Notes: generated by a model not told the origin, from the sequence alone. A DNA stretch of 64,000 nt from Anodontia alba (GCA_964016985.1 OZ024831.1:85888095-85952094); one strand, 5' to 3'; shown: positions 45,504 through 56,055, counted from the stretch's first letter. A program made the numbers and translations.

Positions 45504-45656
45504 GTAGAGAGTCACCTTGGCAACATTCCGGTGAAGTTTGATTGAAATTGGCCCAGAGGTGTATAAAGGAGTAGTTAAATAAGCCAGACGACGCACGATG
45601 GACATTATCCGATCACAATAGCTCACCTCGATCAAATCGTGCTCAAGTGAGCTAAC
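44477..45656 (+). mobile_element. Pearl-type element, ~145-bp array
   Basis: Left end ACAAGAGGGCCAAGATGGCC with CATCGCTCATCTGATT. About 7 units share TTTAGCTATTTTTGATCTAC, AGTCAATTGGCCTTTCGGTT and GGCGGCCATCTTGGATTTC with 7998-9880, so these two elements have the same core. T-runs at about 45402 and 45471-45502. The right end is GACGACGCACGATGGACATT, CACAATAGCTCACCTCGATC and GCTCAAGTGAGCTAACA. It lies inside the proposed first intron of the unknown gene. Confidence 0.7.
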
Positions 45657-46332
45657 AATCCCGGAATGGACTCAATGATAAAAAGGGATGAGAAAATATA
45701 ACAACACTATAAGCCACTGTTATGCTCGACAGGACGTTCGTTGTCCGCTATACAACTGAATACTTTGATGAACTGAGAAGGCCCTGATCAGATTGTGCGG
45801 ATGATCCGGGCCTTAAGCGCTCGCACTGAACAACATATATAAGGTGTTTATATTCTCCTGTTACGTCTCATATGTACCAAGACTATATATAACTTTAAAA
45901 ATTGACTATATACTTCAAAACTTGTGATACATGACCACTTAAAGCTTCACCTCGTGTATTGTATAATGGCACTATTGTGTGCATATTACAGTTAAACAGT
46001 TCATTAGCAAAATTTTGTCGTTAAGTACAGCATTTACCCTAAATATTGGGACATGTTTACCTGATTTATGGAAATAGCTCTATTTTCCACTTGGGCTTTA
46101 CCACTGACTCACACGTCGATTATAAGGCACATTTCGAAAGCTAACCTTATGGTCAGTCGGTCCATGTTATTGGGGGTCTAGCAATACTATGGCAAATTAG
46201 GTACACTACCACACAGTTAAATAATTGTAATGTTTTATCAATGTTCTTAATAAAATGATCAATTTCATAACACAATACTATTCAAATGTGACTGTCAAGT
46301 CTATACTAAACAGTAGAGTTTCTTTTTTGCAG
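45657..46332. other. Proposed intron sequence
   Basis: A GATCAGATTGTGCGGATGAT MITE fragment at about 45788, otherwise plain AT-rich DNA. The interval ends in the polypyrimidine tract and acceptor TTTCTTTTTTGCAG at 46332. Confidence 0.35.
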
Positions 46333-46547
46333 GGAATAGATGGGGACCTCCAGGCAAAAGGTCTTCAATCTTAAGACATATGGATACCAGATCGTCTGAC
46401 TCAGAAGATGCCAGTTCATTACCAAGCACAGAGGAAATGCTCGCTCAACTTCTTCAAAGTAAACATAATACCGTCTTTACCCGAAACATTCCAAACAGTA
46501 CTGGTAGAATGGCAAAAACTGCACATCCAGATCAAAATCCTGAGCAG
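46333..46547 (+). CDS. Coding exon of an unknown small gene (acidic Ser-rich segment)
   Basis: Bounded by a strong acceptor (CTTTTTTGCAG|GG) and a donor CAG|GTTTGG. The frame is open through all 215 bases: two bases of a split codon, NRWGPPGKRSSILRH, an internal ATG at 46380, then MDTRSSDSEDASSLPSTEEM, LAQLLQSKHNTVFTRN and a polar segment ending PDQNPEQ. SSDSEDASS is a good casein kinase 2-like context, and EEMLAQLLQS may be a short helix. No known domain. It ends in phase 0 and joins the exon at 49585 in frame. Translation could also begin at 46380, giving 100 aa. Confidence 0.5.
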
Positions 46548-49500
46548 GTTTGGTCTAGGTCTACTATGTTTATACATACCTGCTTGACCGAATATTTGGG
46601 GTAAATACGGTGTATAAAATAAACGAAATCAGTGCTTAAGGGAACTCGATATATTTGGTAGCGTTTCTGCCTTTGTTTAAAAGGGAAACAGACTTACTGA
46701 TGTCCTTTTTGCTTCCATGCACACCATGCTCCTTCATGCCACCGTTTCCGAACGCTTCGAAAGGTGGTTTCTTTCAGAGTCAAATCTCGGTCACGGGCAC
46801 CAAAACCAATTTTTCACTGCTTATTTGATACAATCACTTAAAAACTACTGTACATCGGTTACACAAATTGACTGTCACGACTGACAGAACCGAATTTTAT
46901 GCTAAAACTGATGATAATTTGAGAAATCCCCATCAAAACATAGCAAAAAATACAGAAATATAAAATTCAGTTCTATAAGGAGAGGTCGATGTTCGTTCTC
47001 CTGAATAGCTTTCATCCGAGACACAGGTTCCACGAATTCAGATTTAAAAAGATATCGCTAAAATATATTTTAAATCAGATAAATATCGTGTAGCTATTAA
47101 TATTGAATAATTAAAATGTGTGATAAAATCCGAGAAGCAAGCGTGCATTAAGCGTGCAGATATCACTCGATATCGACAAGCTCACTTGATATTGCACGCT
47201 TACTCGGATGCCTTGGAATGTATCTGTTACATGACATTGTTTTTGATGCTGTCTTACGGCAATGGTATCATGCCAAATTTTGACATGCGTTGGTGCAAGC
47301 TCTGAATTTTGACCAAAATATTTATAGCTGTGTAATAAAAGGATTATTGCATTGATATTGGTGAATATTGTCCCGCGCAATATTTACCGCGTAGTGGTGA
47401 ATATTGCCCCGCATATGGATATCAAAGGACGCTCGCAAGCTCGTGTCCTTTGATATTGTAACTCGGGACAATGTTTACCAGTTTCAGTCATCAACCCTGT
47501 TATACAATTAACAATAGAGAACTTTGTTTCCAAACAGATATTTTAGATTTTCTAGAAAAAAAAAGGAAACCATTTAAAACTTGGCAAGCCTTTCATTTTG
47601 AAAGGAAAATGTATTCTAGTTAGTAAGTACATTTCCGCTGGATTTAACAGCATTGGTTGTGGGCGTGCTGTCGACCTGCATTTCAAAGACATTGTTAATC
47701 ATCACTGCACTTTCTTTAAAGAGGATATGCTGCATTTTCAGAAAATCCAACTCTGTCAAGAAGTTTTGCCTCCCTTCTGAAAAAAGGTCTACTCTAAACC
47801 GAAAGAAGTTCATTCCGTTTCTAATAAATAGAAAGGATGGCAATGCTCAGGAATCGATCCAATGCACCAAAGGGAAAAGAAGGACGCACTTAAAGCAACG
47901 GCTCCACTATCAAAACACTTAAAGCAGAAAGCCAAAAGGACAGTTTCTTTCCCAAATAATTGGCCAAACGGTTATCAAAAATAAAACCTTCACCAGGACA
48001 TACATGCGATGACATACAATGACAGTGATAGTAACCCACAGCAGAAGCACCGCCTTGGAACGGCCAGTAAAACCTTACTAAGGGTGGTGGGGGAGGCTCA
48101 AATTGATTTTATGTGGCCACAACCCTCCCCCTTAATTCTGCCGTGGTATACACAAGACATTAGTTCAGTCCGCGTGAAGGGTTTTTAACTCATCAGTGCA
48201 ACATCTTCGAGAAAATAAAAATCAAACGAATACAGAGTTGAAACAACGATGAGGACTCGAAAGCAAGAAATAACTGAAATGCTGAACGAAAGAAAAACCA
48301 ACAGATGAACTCTGGTGGGCCCGACCAGAGCCAGAGCATCATGCACCAACCGATGAGGAAACCATTTTAAGAAGGGGCTCTGTGTGGAGGAAAGTAAATA
48401 AGAAATCACAAAAGACGTCTCCCTTATAAAAAATGGCGGATTATCCACCAAAGGTATCTAGTCTCCTTAAACTAATAGGATATGAACCTTTCGATAATCC
48501 TTTAAAATGGTTTGAAAATAATCCAGCGGAAGGAAATAATACGTATTTGTCAACGGAATTATATCTGCAGAAAAAGTTTTAACCGCCGGTGCACATTCTT
48601 TGTTACTGTAATATGGGCCGCGCCATGCGAAAACGTCTTCGGGCATATGCGAACAGCTGATGCCCAGATCAGCCTGCGCATCCGCGCAGTCTGATCTGGG
48701 CCTTCATTGTCCGCTAACAGAATCAGTGGACACAGTAGAATGTATCAGTGGGGAGCTAAGTATGCGCGGCGTGAATCGGAATGTGCGTTTTGCGCATGCT
48801 CGAAGACAACTTTTCGCTTGGCGCGGCCCATATTAGTCTGTCGTTTATGTCAGAAAGGCTTTTCGGTTGCTTGAAGCTCTGTCAGAGTAAAGGGCAAGAT
48901 TTCGTGCAAGTGCAACTAGTTTAAGCCATCATTCTTCCTCCAAAGGGTTTAATCTGCTGTCCGTTTTAAGGCGATATTCGTATGGGCATAACGGGAACAT
49001 TTCTGTCTAAAACACTTCAACAAGACATGCTTACCAGGAAAACCGTGTAAAGAGGCAGCATCAATAAGGCCCTTTTTTAATCTAGCCGATTTTCTTTTAA
49101 ATCCTCTTAAATGACCGCTTATGTATTGGCTCTATGTGTGCAAACTATTTAGTGGAATGGAGCAACTCGTTTGCAAGATACGTTCAAATTAAGTGGGTTG
49201 GGTAATTTACCGACTAACGCAACGGGTGATAAACAAAGACATATACACTTTTTCAGCTTTATAATAGAGGATTTAAAAGAAAATCGGCTTGAGTCCAAAA
49301 AAAAAAAAAAAAAAAAAAAGAACAGGCCTTATCGACACTGCCGCTTTCCAAACTGCCAAAAAATCGAAACAAATGCATTAGGCCTCATCCCATATATTTT
49401 TTTCTAAACTCCTGGACAGCGCTCAATGATTACTGTGAAGTACGGGGAGACCTTTTGCGGCCACCTTACGGCACTAACAACAGATGTAGTGTAGATAAAT

Positions 49501-49584
49501 AATTCTAATAGGCCCATTTAGAGCAATGGAGGCTACCAAGTGTACCCAGTCCATAGTTAAGTGGTTGTTTTCTCTACATTTCAG
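46548..49584. other. Intron of the unknown gene, filled with MITEs
   Basis: MITE-C pieces near 46637, 47755-47790 and 48355-48475. Inverted repeats GCGTGCAGATATCA / TGATATTGCACGC at 47151-47200 and ATATCAAAGGAC / GTCCTTTGATAT at 47418-47456. A complete MITE at 48609-48834. An A-run near 49298-49318. The ORFs of 60-89 codons here overlap these repeats and have no support. The intron ends TTTTCTCTACATTTCAG. Confidence 0.45.
48609..48834. mobile_element. MITE-G, ATATGGGCCGCGCC ends, reference copy
   Basis: After TA: ATATGGGCCGCGCCATGCGA; at the right the complement GCTTGGCGCGGCCCATAT, then TA. The core is GATCAGCCTGCGCATCCGCG / CAGTCTGATCTGGGC. TA flanks and short inverted ends fit a Tc1/mariner-type MITE (inference). 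A related copy at 61915-62168 abuts the RBM42 splice donor. Another is at about 53505-53725. Confidence 0.65.
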
Positions 49585-49719
49585 ACACCCACCAGTCCCG
49601 CCGATGACAATAGGAAGTATGCATGGCACAAAATCCAACGAAAGTATCTACAGAAGAGGACAACACATATGAAGCTTGCTGACAGTTTCAACAACGTTCA
49701 AAGACACTGTGTACCATAG
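49585..49719 (+). CDS. Terminal coding exon of the unknown gene (basic C-terminus)
   Basis: The acceptor CTCTACATTTCAG|ACACCC is followed by 44 codons and TAG at 49717-49719. Residues: TPTSPADDNRKYAWHKIQRK, YLQKRTTHMKLADSFNNV, QRHCVP. The segment RKYAWHKIQRKYLQKRTT is strongly basic with aromatic residues and could be a helix. It is read in phase 0, matching the end of 46333-46547. The joined product is acidic/Ser-rich then basic, about 115-123 residues. No family recognised. It may be a short nuclear or signalling adaptor, but this is a guess. The main support is two good acceptors, phase agreement and the absence of repeats across both exons. Confidence 0.5.
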   Translation, partial: TPTSPADDNRKYAWHKIQRKYLQKRTTHMKLADSFNNVQRHCVP

Positions 49720-50104
49720 TTACTCTAAGTATTTGAACAGACAGGCCTGCGCAAACAGTGTAGATCCCGATTAGACGTCACAGAACGCGGCATCTGATCA
49801 GTATCTACACGGTTTACATATTATCCAGCAGTATTTTAGACTTGTTCGAACTTTAAGGCAAATTTGAGTTTAGGTGTTCGAATAAGGGTAAAGACGGTCA
49901 CCAACTAACAAGACAACAAAACGATGTACAAAACAAAACTGTACATTTGACAACTAAAATACATGTCAGCAAATCGTCCCTTGCGCGCGCGTATGTGTGT
50001 GTGGTGTGCATGCGTGTGTTTTGTGCTCACTTTCAACGCTCTTGTGGCCATATAAAGACACGTTACTTTTGTGTTAACCATTAAACGCTAATCACACCAG
50101 AAAA
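49720..50104. other. 3' flank: MITE fragment and GT-rich stretch
   Basis: 49745-49865 is a CAAACAGTGTAGATCCCGAT / GATCAGTATCTACACGGTTT palindrome (core of the 40018 type). A GTGTGTGT / GCGCGC stretch lies at 49985-50025. No poly(A) signal directly after the stop was identified. Confidence 0.4.
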
Positions 50105-50445
50105 CATTTTGATTTTTTTTTATTTATCAGAGCGAAAATGACTTGACACTGCGTGTGAATCGTCTGCCTAACAGATACTCACAATAAATGCCAAGTCTTA
50201 TTTTCTCTGAAAAATAAAAGAACAGATTTTAGAATGTCGTCTGCTTAGCGCTTTAAGGATTAAAAATGACCATATATATATGTATATGATTTTTTTTTTA
50301 TTTATCAGAGCGAAAACGACTTGACACTGCATGTGTATGGTGTGCCTAGCAGATAACTCATATGAAATGCCAAGTCTTATTTCTCTGAACAATAAAAGAA
50401 CATATTTAAGAATATCGTTTGCTTAGCGCTTTAAGGATTAAAAAT
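50105..50445. repeat. Tandem duplicate of the AGCGAAAATGACTTGACA palindrome
   Basis: Two copies (about 50105-50275 and 50285-50450) of GATTTTTTTTTATTTATCAG, AGCGAAAATGACTTGACACT, its inverted partner AAGTCTTATTTTCTCTGAA, then TTAGCGCTTTAAGGATTAAA and AATGACCATATA. The units are close to 90 percent alike by eye. A direct duplication of a whole fold-back element. Confidence 0.7.
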
Positions 50446-51612
50446 GACCATATAGTCAAATCAGTATTTGCTTTGTGCTCTGTAAATATCCTAATATCAT
50501 CAAACTGTCGACAAAATTTATGGGCCTAGGTTTACAATCATTCTTAAAGTATAACTTTAAGATCCGGAATTTTGATATAAAAATTGTGTTTTTCACGCTC
50601 ATTCCTGCATTTAAGTGATGTATCCCTGCTTTGACTTTGGTCAGAATCACTGGTCCAAAAAGGGATCTCAGTCAAAAATCAAAACAGAATGGCAAACAGT
50701 ATAGATCGTGTCTCATCAAGATATACACTGTTTGCCAAAAAAAAAAAAAAAAAAGAAATAAAAAAAAAAAAAACAGCAAATTTTGGTCTGAAGTGCGAAA
50801 GGGTTAAAGTCGGTTGAAATGAATTAGTTTATGTTCGTTCAGTAGAAGGTGTCGAAAAATATTTATTGGCTTCATCACTGAAAATCAGATTTTAAGTGAA
50901 AGCGCAAAAATAAGCATCGCAAATCTCTTTATATAAATTACGGCCGACCATAGTTTTTTAATGATTGTAAACCTGAGCCCAGATCAACGTAAGGACAGTA
51001 TCTCTGATATAAGTAAGTTTACTTTTATAATGATAAAATCTCATAAAAATCAAATGACAATGGACTTGTTATATACTGACTGGGCTGCCAATGCGAATAA
51101 TTTTGCCGAAAACCATATCAAAATATTCCAATCTGTTGTGGAGTTATGCTACTTGAAAGTTAGTAGAACATTTTTCACATCTGAAAACAACTTGATTGCT
51201 ATAAACAGAAATATAACCCACAATGCTATATTTATATTCAACAATGCAAAATTCTGTGATGTCATTTGAGTTTTTATCATTTTTTTTATCAAAATTTAGA
51301 ACAAAAATATGTCAATTTCTGTCTGGAATTCGCAATTCTATGATATTAAACAACATAACTTTTGTTTGACAGTGCATTAAATACTACTATATAACCTAGA
51401 AATAGACTATCTGTAATTTGCTGAGAGCTGTTTTCAGCCCAGTGAATATATCTGATATTCACCGGCTTGCGCACGCCTTCCAGTGAATGTCAACTTTTAG
51501 TGATGTCACCAGTAATGACGCCGAAGTCTACGCGCGCTTTTTATATTACTGCGGTCTGGTGCTAACTGGTATTGCCACATTTATCAAGAGAAAAGACAAA
51601 CTATATAATAAA
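50446..51612. other. AT-rich stretch, no gene credited
   Basis: A CAAACAGTATAGATCGTG / ATATACACTGTTTGCC piece at about 50694-50738 is followed by A-runs to 50774. The 102-codon plus frame at 50961-51269 is polar (MIVNLSPDQRKDSISDIS...) without splice sites or a known domain. It may be a decayed element ORF. Confidence 0.3.
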
Positions 51613-51755
51613 ACAATTATTGACTATTGAGGCATTGGGTATGACGTTGATACCACCAATGAATACAAATATTGACCTCGGCTATCGCCTTGTCAATATT
51701 GGTATTCTCTGATGAATATCACGTCATATTCAATACCTCAATAGTCAATAATTGT
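51613..51755. mobile_element. Fold-back element (~55-bp arms)
   Basis: ACAATTATTGACTATTGAGG ... GGTATGACGT on the left pairs with ACGTCATATTCAATACCTCA ... ATAGTCAATAATTGT on the right. The inner part has a second pair (ATATTGACCTCGGC / GCCTTGTCAATATTGG). Confidence 0.65.
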
Positions 51756-52590
51756 ATAATGTTTTATAATTTTAAATCATACTGAAAGGTTGAAATTTAT
51801 TATAATTATTATTTATTATTTATTTATTTTTTTTTATTTTTTATCTTTTTTTTTTTTTTTTTTTCAAATCAATTTTCTTAAAATCCACATTATAGTTAGT
51901 TACAGTTTCGCATTTACACTAAATATAGATCTTTAAATATATACTTATGTGAAACTGTAAACTACTTTAATAAATTTTGTCAAATTCAATCACAAAATCA
52001 AATTTGAACTTTTTTTTTCATAAAATTTAAATCGAAAATAATATGGTTCTTATTTAAAATTTTGATGATTTTTTCTCACAAAAGAAGAAACCGGTCTTTA
52101 ACTTAAATATGACGGTAAACTGTCTCAACGGACACCTCAAAGGCCACAAATCAAAGTTTTAATATTTTAAATTATCTTTTTTTTTTTTTTTTTAAATAAA
52201 TGACCACTATGACGATAAAAAGCCTTATTAATAATATCCATGAGCTGTTTGGAAACTGTTTGGAAAAAACTGCTCACGTTCAAATCGCTATAACTCAAGA
52301 ACTAATTGGAATTTTCGCAAGCGGTTTTCTGCATCGTGATCCTTGAAACAATGCCTTAAAGGCAATCACGGAGAAACAGGAACATAAATCTTTGTCATTT
52401 GATCTTTAAAACACTAACTGCCTGTTAGGAGCGTAGTAATCGACTTTCTGTTCTATAACTATTTTGATTTAAATATTATTAAATATTAATTCAAGTTAAA
52501 CCTTATTTTTACTTGTCCTCCGAAAGATGTATTTATTTTAGTGTTCTCATTTCATCAGTTCCCAACCCACTCTGTTCCTTCATACAGCAA
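51756..52590. other. AT-rich DNA, no gene recognised
   Basis: T- and A-rich runs at 51785-51865 and 52175-52195. No ORF with support. Confidence 0.35.
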
Positions 52591-53080
52591 CAGTCGGACT
52601 TCAAAGGCTCGAAATTTTTGGAACAATGGAAATTCGTTCTGGACATGGATAGTTCGAGCCGATGAGGGTTAATCATAGCGCCGGGTCAAGAGGCAAATAG
52701 TGAAAATTTAGAAATGCCTTTTCAATCTTCTATAAAATAATGGTCATCACGAAAACATACCTATATAATTTTTAAACCCTTAAACCCCATTTTTATATAG
52801 TAAAATTGGGGTTTACAAGGGTGTACATTATTTTTTTTTTTCTAATTTCTGCTACAAAACATAGATTGTGGGTACTCGTTAGAACCGCCTCGGCGAGGCG
52901 AGGCGGATCTAACGAGTACCCATAATCTATGTTTTGAGCATAAATATGAAAAGTATCAGAATTTTTATCTGAAAATTTTCTTTTTTTGGTGGTAAAGTTT
53001 TCAGTACATTTGAATAGGCATGTTTAAGTAATGACACGCTGAGTGTCTTCATTAGAATCACCTCAATAACTCGCTGTTAC
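52591..53080. mobile_element. Pogo-like MITE interrupted by MITE-A copy 5
   Basis: CAGTCGGACTTCAAAGGCTC and GGATAGTTCGAGCCGATGAG (52591-52744) match 13405-13560. The element resumes at 53034 with CACGCTGAGTGTCTTCATTA and AGAATCACCTC. Between lies MITE-A. In the copy at 13405 the same point reads AATGGTATGTTGAGTGTACT without interruption. Confidence 0.65.
52745..53033 (-). mobile_element. MITE-A copy 5 (289 bp), nested
   Basis: CATCACGAAAACATACCTAT at the left; the right end reads GAATAGGCATGTTTAAGTAATG, shown here as GAATAGGCATGTTT and AAGTAATG. The hairpin at about 52862-52935 has GGGTACTCGTTAGAACCGCC and its complement, with an extra CGAGG in the turn. Same orientation as copy 1. Confidence 0.75.
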
Positions 53081-54212
53081 CCATGCAGGAAATGTCACAA
53101 TTACGAAGTCCAGCCTTCCTGTGAAGAACAGATGAAAGACAAACAATTACAAAAGAAAACAGCATATTTGCTATAGCTATGAACAGAGACTTGCAAGAGA
53201 GGAATCGCCTTGGAAGAGTCAGAAGAAAACCTAGTGGGGGCTAAACCTAGTTTTACTCGCGCGAAACATCGCCCTTAATTCTGATGCATTTCCAGGTTAC
53301 AAACATATGTTCGGTCCTGGGATATGTTCATCTACCTGTACCACATCAGTGCAACATCAGGGTAAATCACATATAATCACAAACACTGTGATGACACACC
53401 GCAGAGAGCTCAATGGCTGTTGGACCACGATGGGCGCGATCTGAGACGGCAATATTCAAGCACTAATTGGAATCAGACTATGAAAGGAGCTATCATTCGG
53501 ACCGCGTCAAGCGATCCCTTTGGCATGCGCAAAATGTCCGGATCCACACCATCCTGCACATGCGCAAAGCATCATCCGGGCATTTCCTCTCCATTGAAAT
53601 ATTCTATAGTAACCAATGATTCTGTCTGCGGTTAACGACAGCCCTGATCAGACTGCGCAAATCGCAGGCTGAACCGTGCCTTCACTGTCCGCATATATGC
53701 CCGAAGACATGCACAGCCCACTAAGTCTGAGGCCCGACTCAGCGTCGTACATTTAAAGGAAGGAAGGAAAAGTAATCAACCATAATTGGTTTAACCACTA
53801 TGCACGCGTTTATTAAAGAACATTCATGTCGTAAGTTATATCTTAGTAATAAATGAGATGCCCCCCCACGACCCCCCCCCCCCCCCCCCACACTCCCCCA
53901 ATTCTTCCGAAATGCCGACAATCCTTCTGAATTGCAAAACTGCGTCACCGTAAAATTGCGGCTAAACATTCGTGCAGAAATGTTTTAAAACCCACGATAA
54001 AGCCTGCAAAAAATTTAAGGCAGCTTATGATACCGGTATCGCTGTTAAATAAGAAATTTAGCAGTTAAACTTTTTTTTCATCTTATAAATGTCATCGACC
54101 TGATTAGATGCCCAAGCAAAATGAATATTACGGAGAAACGGGAAATTTACAGTGTCAGGATCACAGTTTATCATAAATCTTACATGTAATTACAACATCA
54201 TGTATTGAAAAA
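53081..54212. other. MITE-G copy and C-run; no gene
   Basis: 53505-53725 aligns with MITE-G (GCACATGCGCAAAG, GGGCATTTCCTCTCCATTGA, CAGACTGCGC) and matches the copy at 61940-62165 closely. The 71-codon frame at 53420-53635 is read from it. A C-run lies at 53866-53889. Confidence 0.4.
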
Positions 54213-54411
54213 CTTAAGGGGGCTGCATGCATTTATTTCCTCATTTATACGGGAGACAACTTTTGTTTGTTTGTGTTGAGGTTTTATGGCCCAGTCAACC
54301 CAATGGGGTCATGTCGAGCGTCTTTCCTTTTAGAGAAGACCACTTCTCTGAGGGGAGCAAAATCTACTTTGACAGAGTTGTCTCCTTTGAAAGTGTACCA
54401 ATTACCGTTAA
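54213..54411. mobile_element. MITE-C with SINE fragment inside
   Basis: TTAAGGGGGCTGCATGCATT at the left and GTACCAATTACCGTTAA at the right. Within it, 54268-54322 is a SINE body piece (GAGGTTTTATGGCCCAGTCA, GGGGTCATGTCGAGCG). The SINE piece therefore entered the MITE or was captured by it. Confidence 0.5.
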
Positions 54412-54578
54412 ATTCAGAAAAGATCCTCAGAAAGGATGGAAATTGATCACGTAGCACTGCTCGTGAAATACATGAGCAAACTGACTCTTTAAGCACCAAG
54501 CAAAATTTTTAGCAGACGGTATAAAAATAAAGAATTATGTAGCAAATTCTTTCCTTTTATGACAGCCCCTTTTCAGAA

Positions 54579-54680
54579 GCGTTCTACTTAAATCTATATC
54601 GGATCGTTATCGGCCCGGCAGTAATTATGTCGGGCCGATAAAGGGCCTTTACAGATTTCAGTAGAATGCCAGCAGGGCTT
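54579..54680. mobile_element. Fold-back MITE, CATTCTAC...GGGCCG type
   Basis: GTTCTACTTAAATCTATATC / GATTTCAGTAGAATGC and TCGGCCCGGC / GTCGGGCCGATAA are inverted pairs. The relative at 61699-61803 is better preserved. Confidence 0.55.
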
Positions 54681-54926
54681 GGTGTGCGGGCATAAAAAGT
54701 GTCTCCCTTGTCAATATGGCGGAAATCTACCAGGTGAATCTACTTCCCTTAAGTAATAGTGTCAATATTATATATATATTTTTTTTTCAAGCAAATGAAT
54801 AATAATCCTGTCCGTAGTTGTTTCTTTCCGAACTCGGATTTCCTTTGTTTCTCATCTCTTCTTTCTATGCTTCGGGAAGGCTGTGTTTCGCGATTGTGGC
54901 ATTTGCTGGGCGACTCCAATTATAAC
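54681..54926. other. Fragment related to the 28.3-kb insertion
   Basis: At 54860-54910 GGGAAGGCTGTGTTTCGCGA and TTGTGGCATTTGCTGGG resemble 28887-28925; on the minus strand they read CHNRETQPSRS against CHNHKSQPFPD. This suggests a dispersed family. Confidence 0.35.
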
Positions 54927-55130
54927 TGAGCCACAACTTGAGAAAACGTACCTTCAGACATGCGCGCCCAGCGAAGATTCAGATCAGCCTGCACATTCTG
55001 ATCGGAATCTTCATGTCCGCATTTTGAATAGCCGAGGATGCAAAGTTTCTTCATGCGGACAACGAAGACTGATTAGAATGCGCGGATGCGCAGGGTGATC
55101 CGGTACTTCGCTGTTCGCTTTTGACATACT
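54927..55130. mobile_element. MITE, GATCAGCCTGCGCAT family, copy 2
   Basis: TGAGCCACAACTTGAGAAAA and CGTACCTTCAGACATGCGCG at the left; GAATGCGCGGATGCGCAGGG near the right. The terminal repeat on the right is lost. Confidence 0.55.
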
Positions 55131-55139
55131 GGCACTATA

Positions 55140-55497
55140 CAGTCGCACCTCGATGGCTCGAACACCGATGGCTCGTTTACCATGGCTAATTCGAACTCGT
55201 TTTTGAGTCAATATGAAATTCTTCCGATAGCTCAAGAAATTAAATATTTAAGGAAATTTTCTTATTTTATCGTGAAATTGTATGTTGTGTGTACTCATTA
55301 GAATCGCCTCATCGAGGCGATTCTACTGAGTACACTCAACATACAAACACTGTGTAGAAAATCGAAAAGATTTCCCTAAATTATCGCTATTTGCATCCTG
55401 AACTGGTGCCATGATTAACCCTCAGTGACTCGAACTACCCATGTCTCGAACGAATTTCCATGGTCCCAAAGGTGTTCGAGTCATTCAGGTTCGACTG
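55140..55497. mobile_element. Complete pogo/Tc1-mariner-like MITE (358 bp) with TA duplication
   Basis: TA (55138-55139), then CAGTCGCACCTCGATGGCTC. The right end is the complement of CAGTCGAACCTGAATGACTC, followed by TA (55498-55499). Terminal repeats run about 27 bp, into GAACACC. CAG...CTG ends with TA duplication fit the Tc1/mariner superfamily, pogo/Tigger-like (inference from ends). The central palindrome (55279-55345) is GTGTACTCATTAGAATCGCC TCATCGAGG with its complement. Confidence 0.75.
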
Positions 55498-55499
55498 TA

Positions 55500-56055
55500 T
55501 TTCTTTTGTAGAAACTGTCATTGGCTATAATAAGAAGGAATGTTTGTAAAACTTCCATGCTGAGCATGGAAAGAACAAATATTGTAAACATTTTATTCAA
55601 GTTAAGGTGACTGGGTACACTTCAACAGGAGGCCATTCTGGCAGAAATATATCCGATTCTCTGTTGTATAAATTAATTCTCAAAGTGTTTTAGTTTGTTT
55701 GAGTTGGAGCTTTAGGGGTGTCAATACTGTTAAAGCCATGCCAAGCCGATCAGCTAACCTACTCGCACTTTTTCCTGGGCAGGCTAAGACCTCTAGGCGA
55801 CTAACAATTACTTGTGCATATACTTTCGCAAGAAAAAATCACAACGTAGGGCTACTCTTAAAGGAAAATAATCTATTCCCTAGGAGCGAAGTTTTTCCTT
55901 TGAGTTTTAACCCACTTTCAGAAGGGAAGCAAGAGCACACAGGTCAGAATAGTCTTCCTTAGCTATGGTCTTATTCATCTTAAATTCTCAACAAATGATG
56001 GAAGCAGAAATCCACACTGATTTCATTTAGCAGAAAAAGTGAGATGTGTTATCAA
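55500..56055. other. MITE-C piece and SINE-like fragment
   Basis: TTAAGGTGACTGGGTACACT at 55602. A weak SINE body resemblance at 55690-55850 (TTTTCCTGGGCAGGCTAAGA, CCTCTAGGCGACTAAC). ORFs here follow the repeats. Confidence 0.35.

Noticed and set aside
50961..51269. 102-codon ORF as a possible gene
   Set aside because: AT-rich and polar, with no splice sites, domain or conserved motif. Kept only as a possible decayed element.
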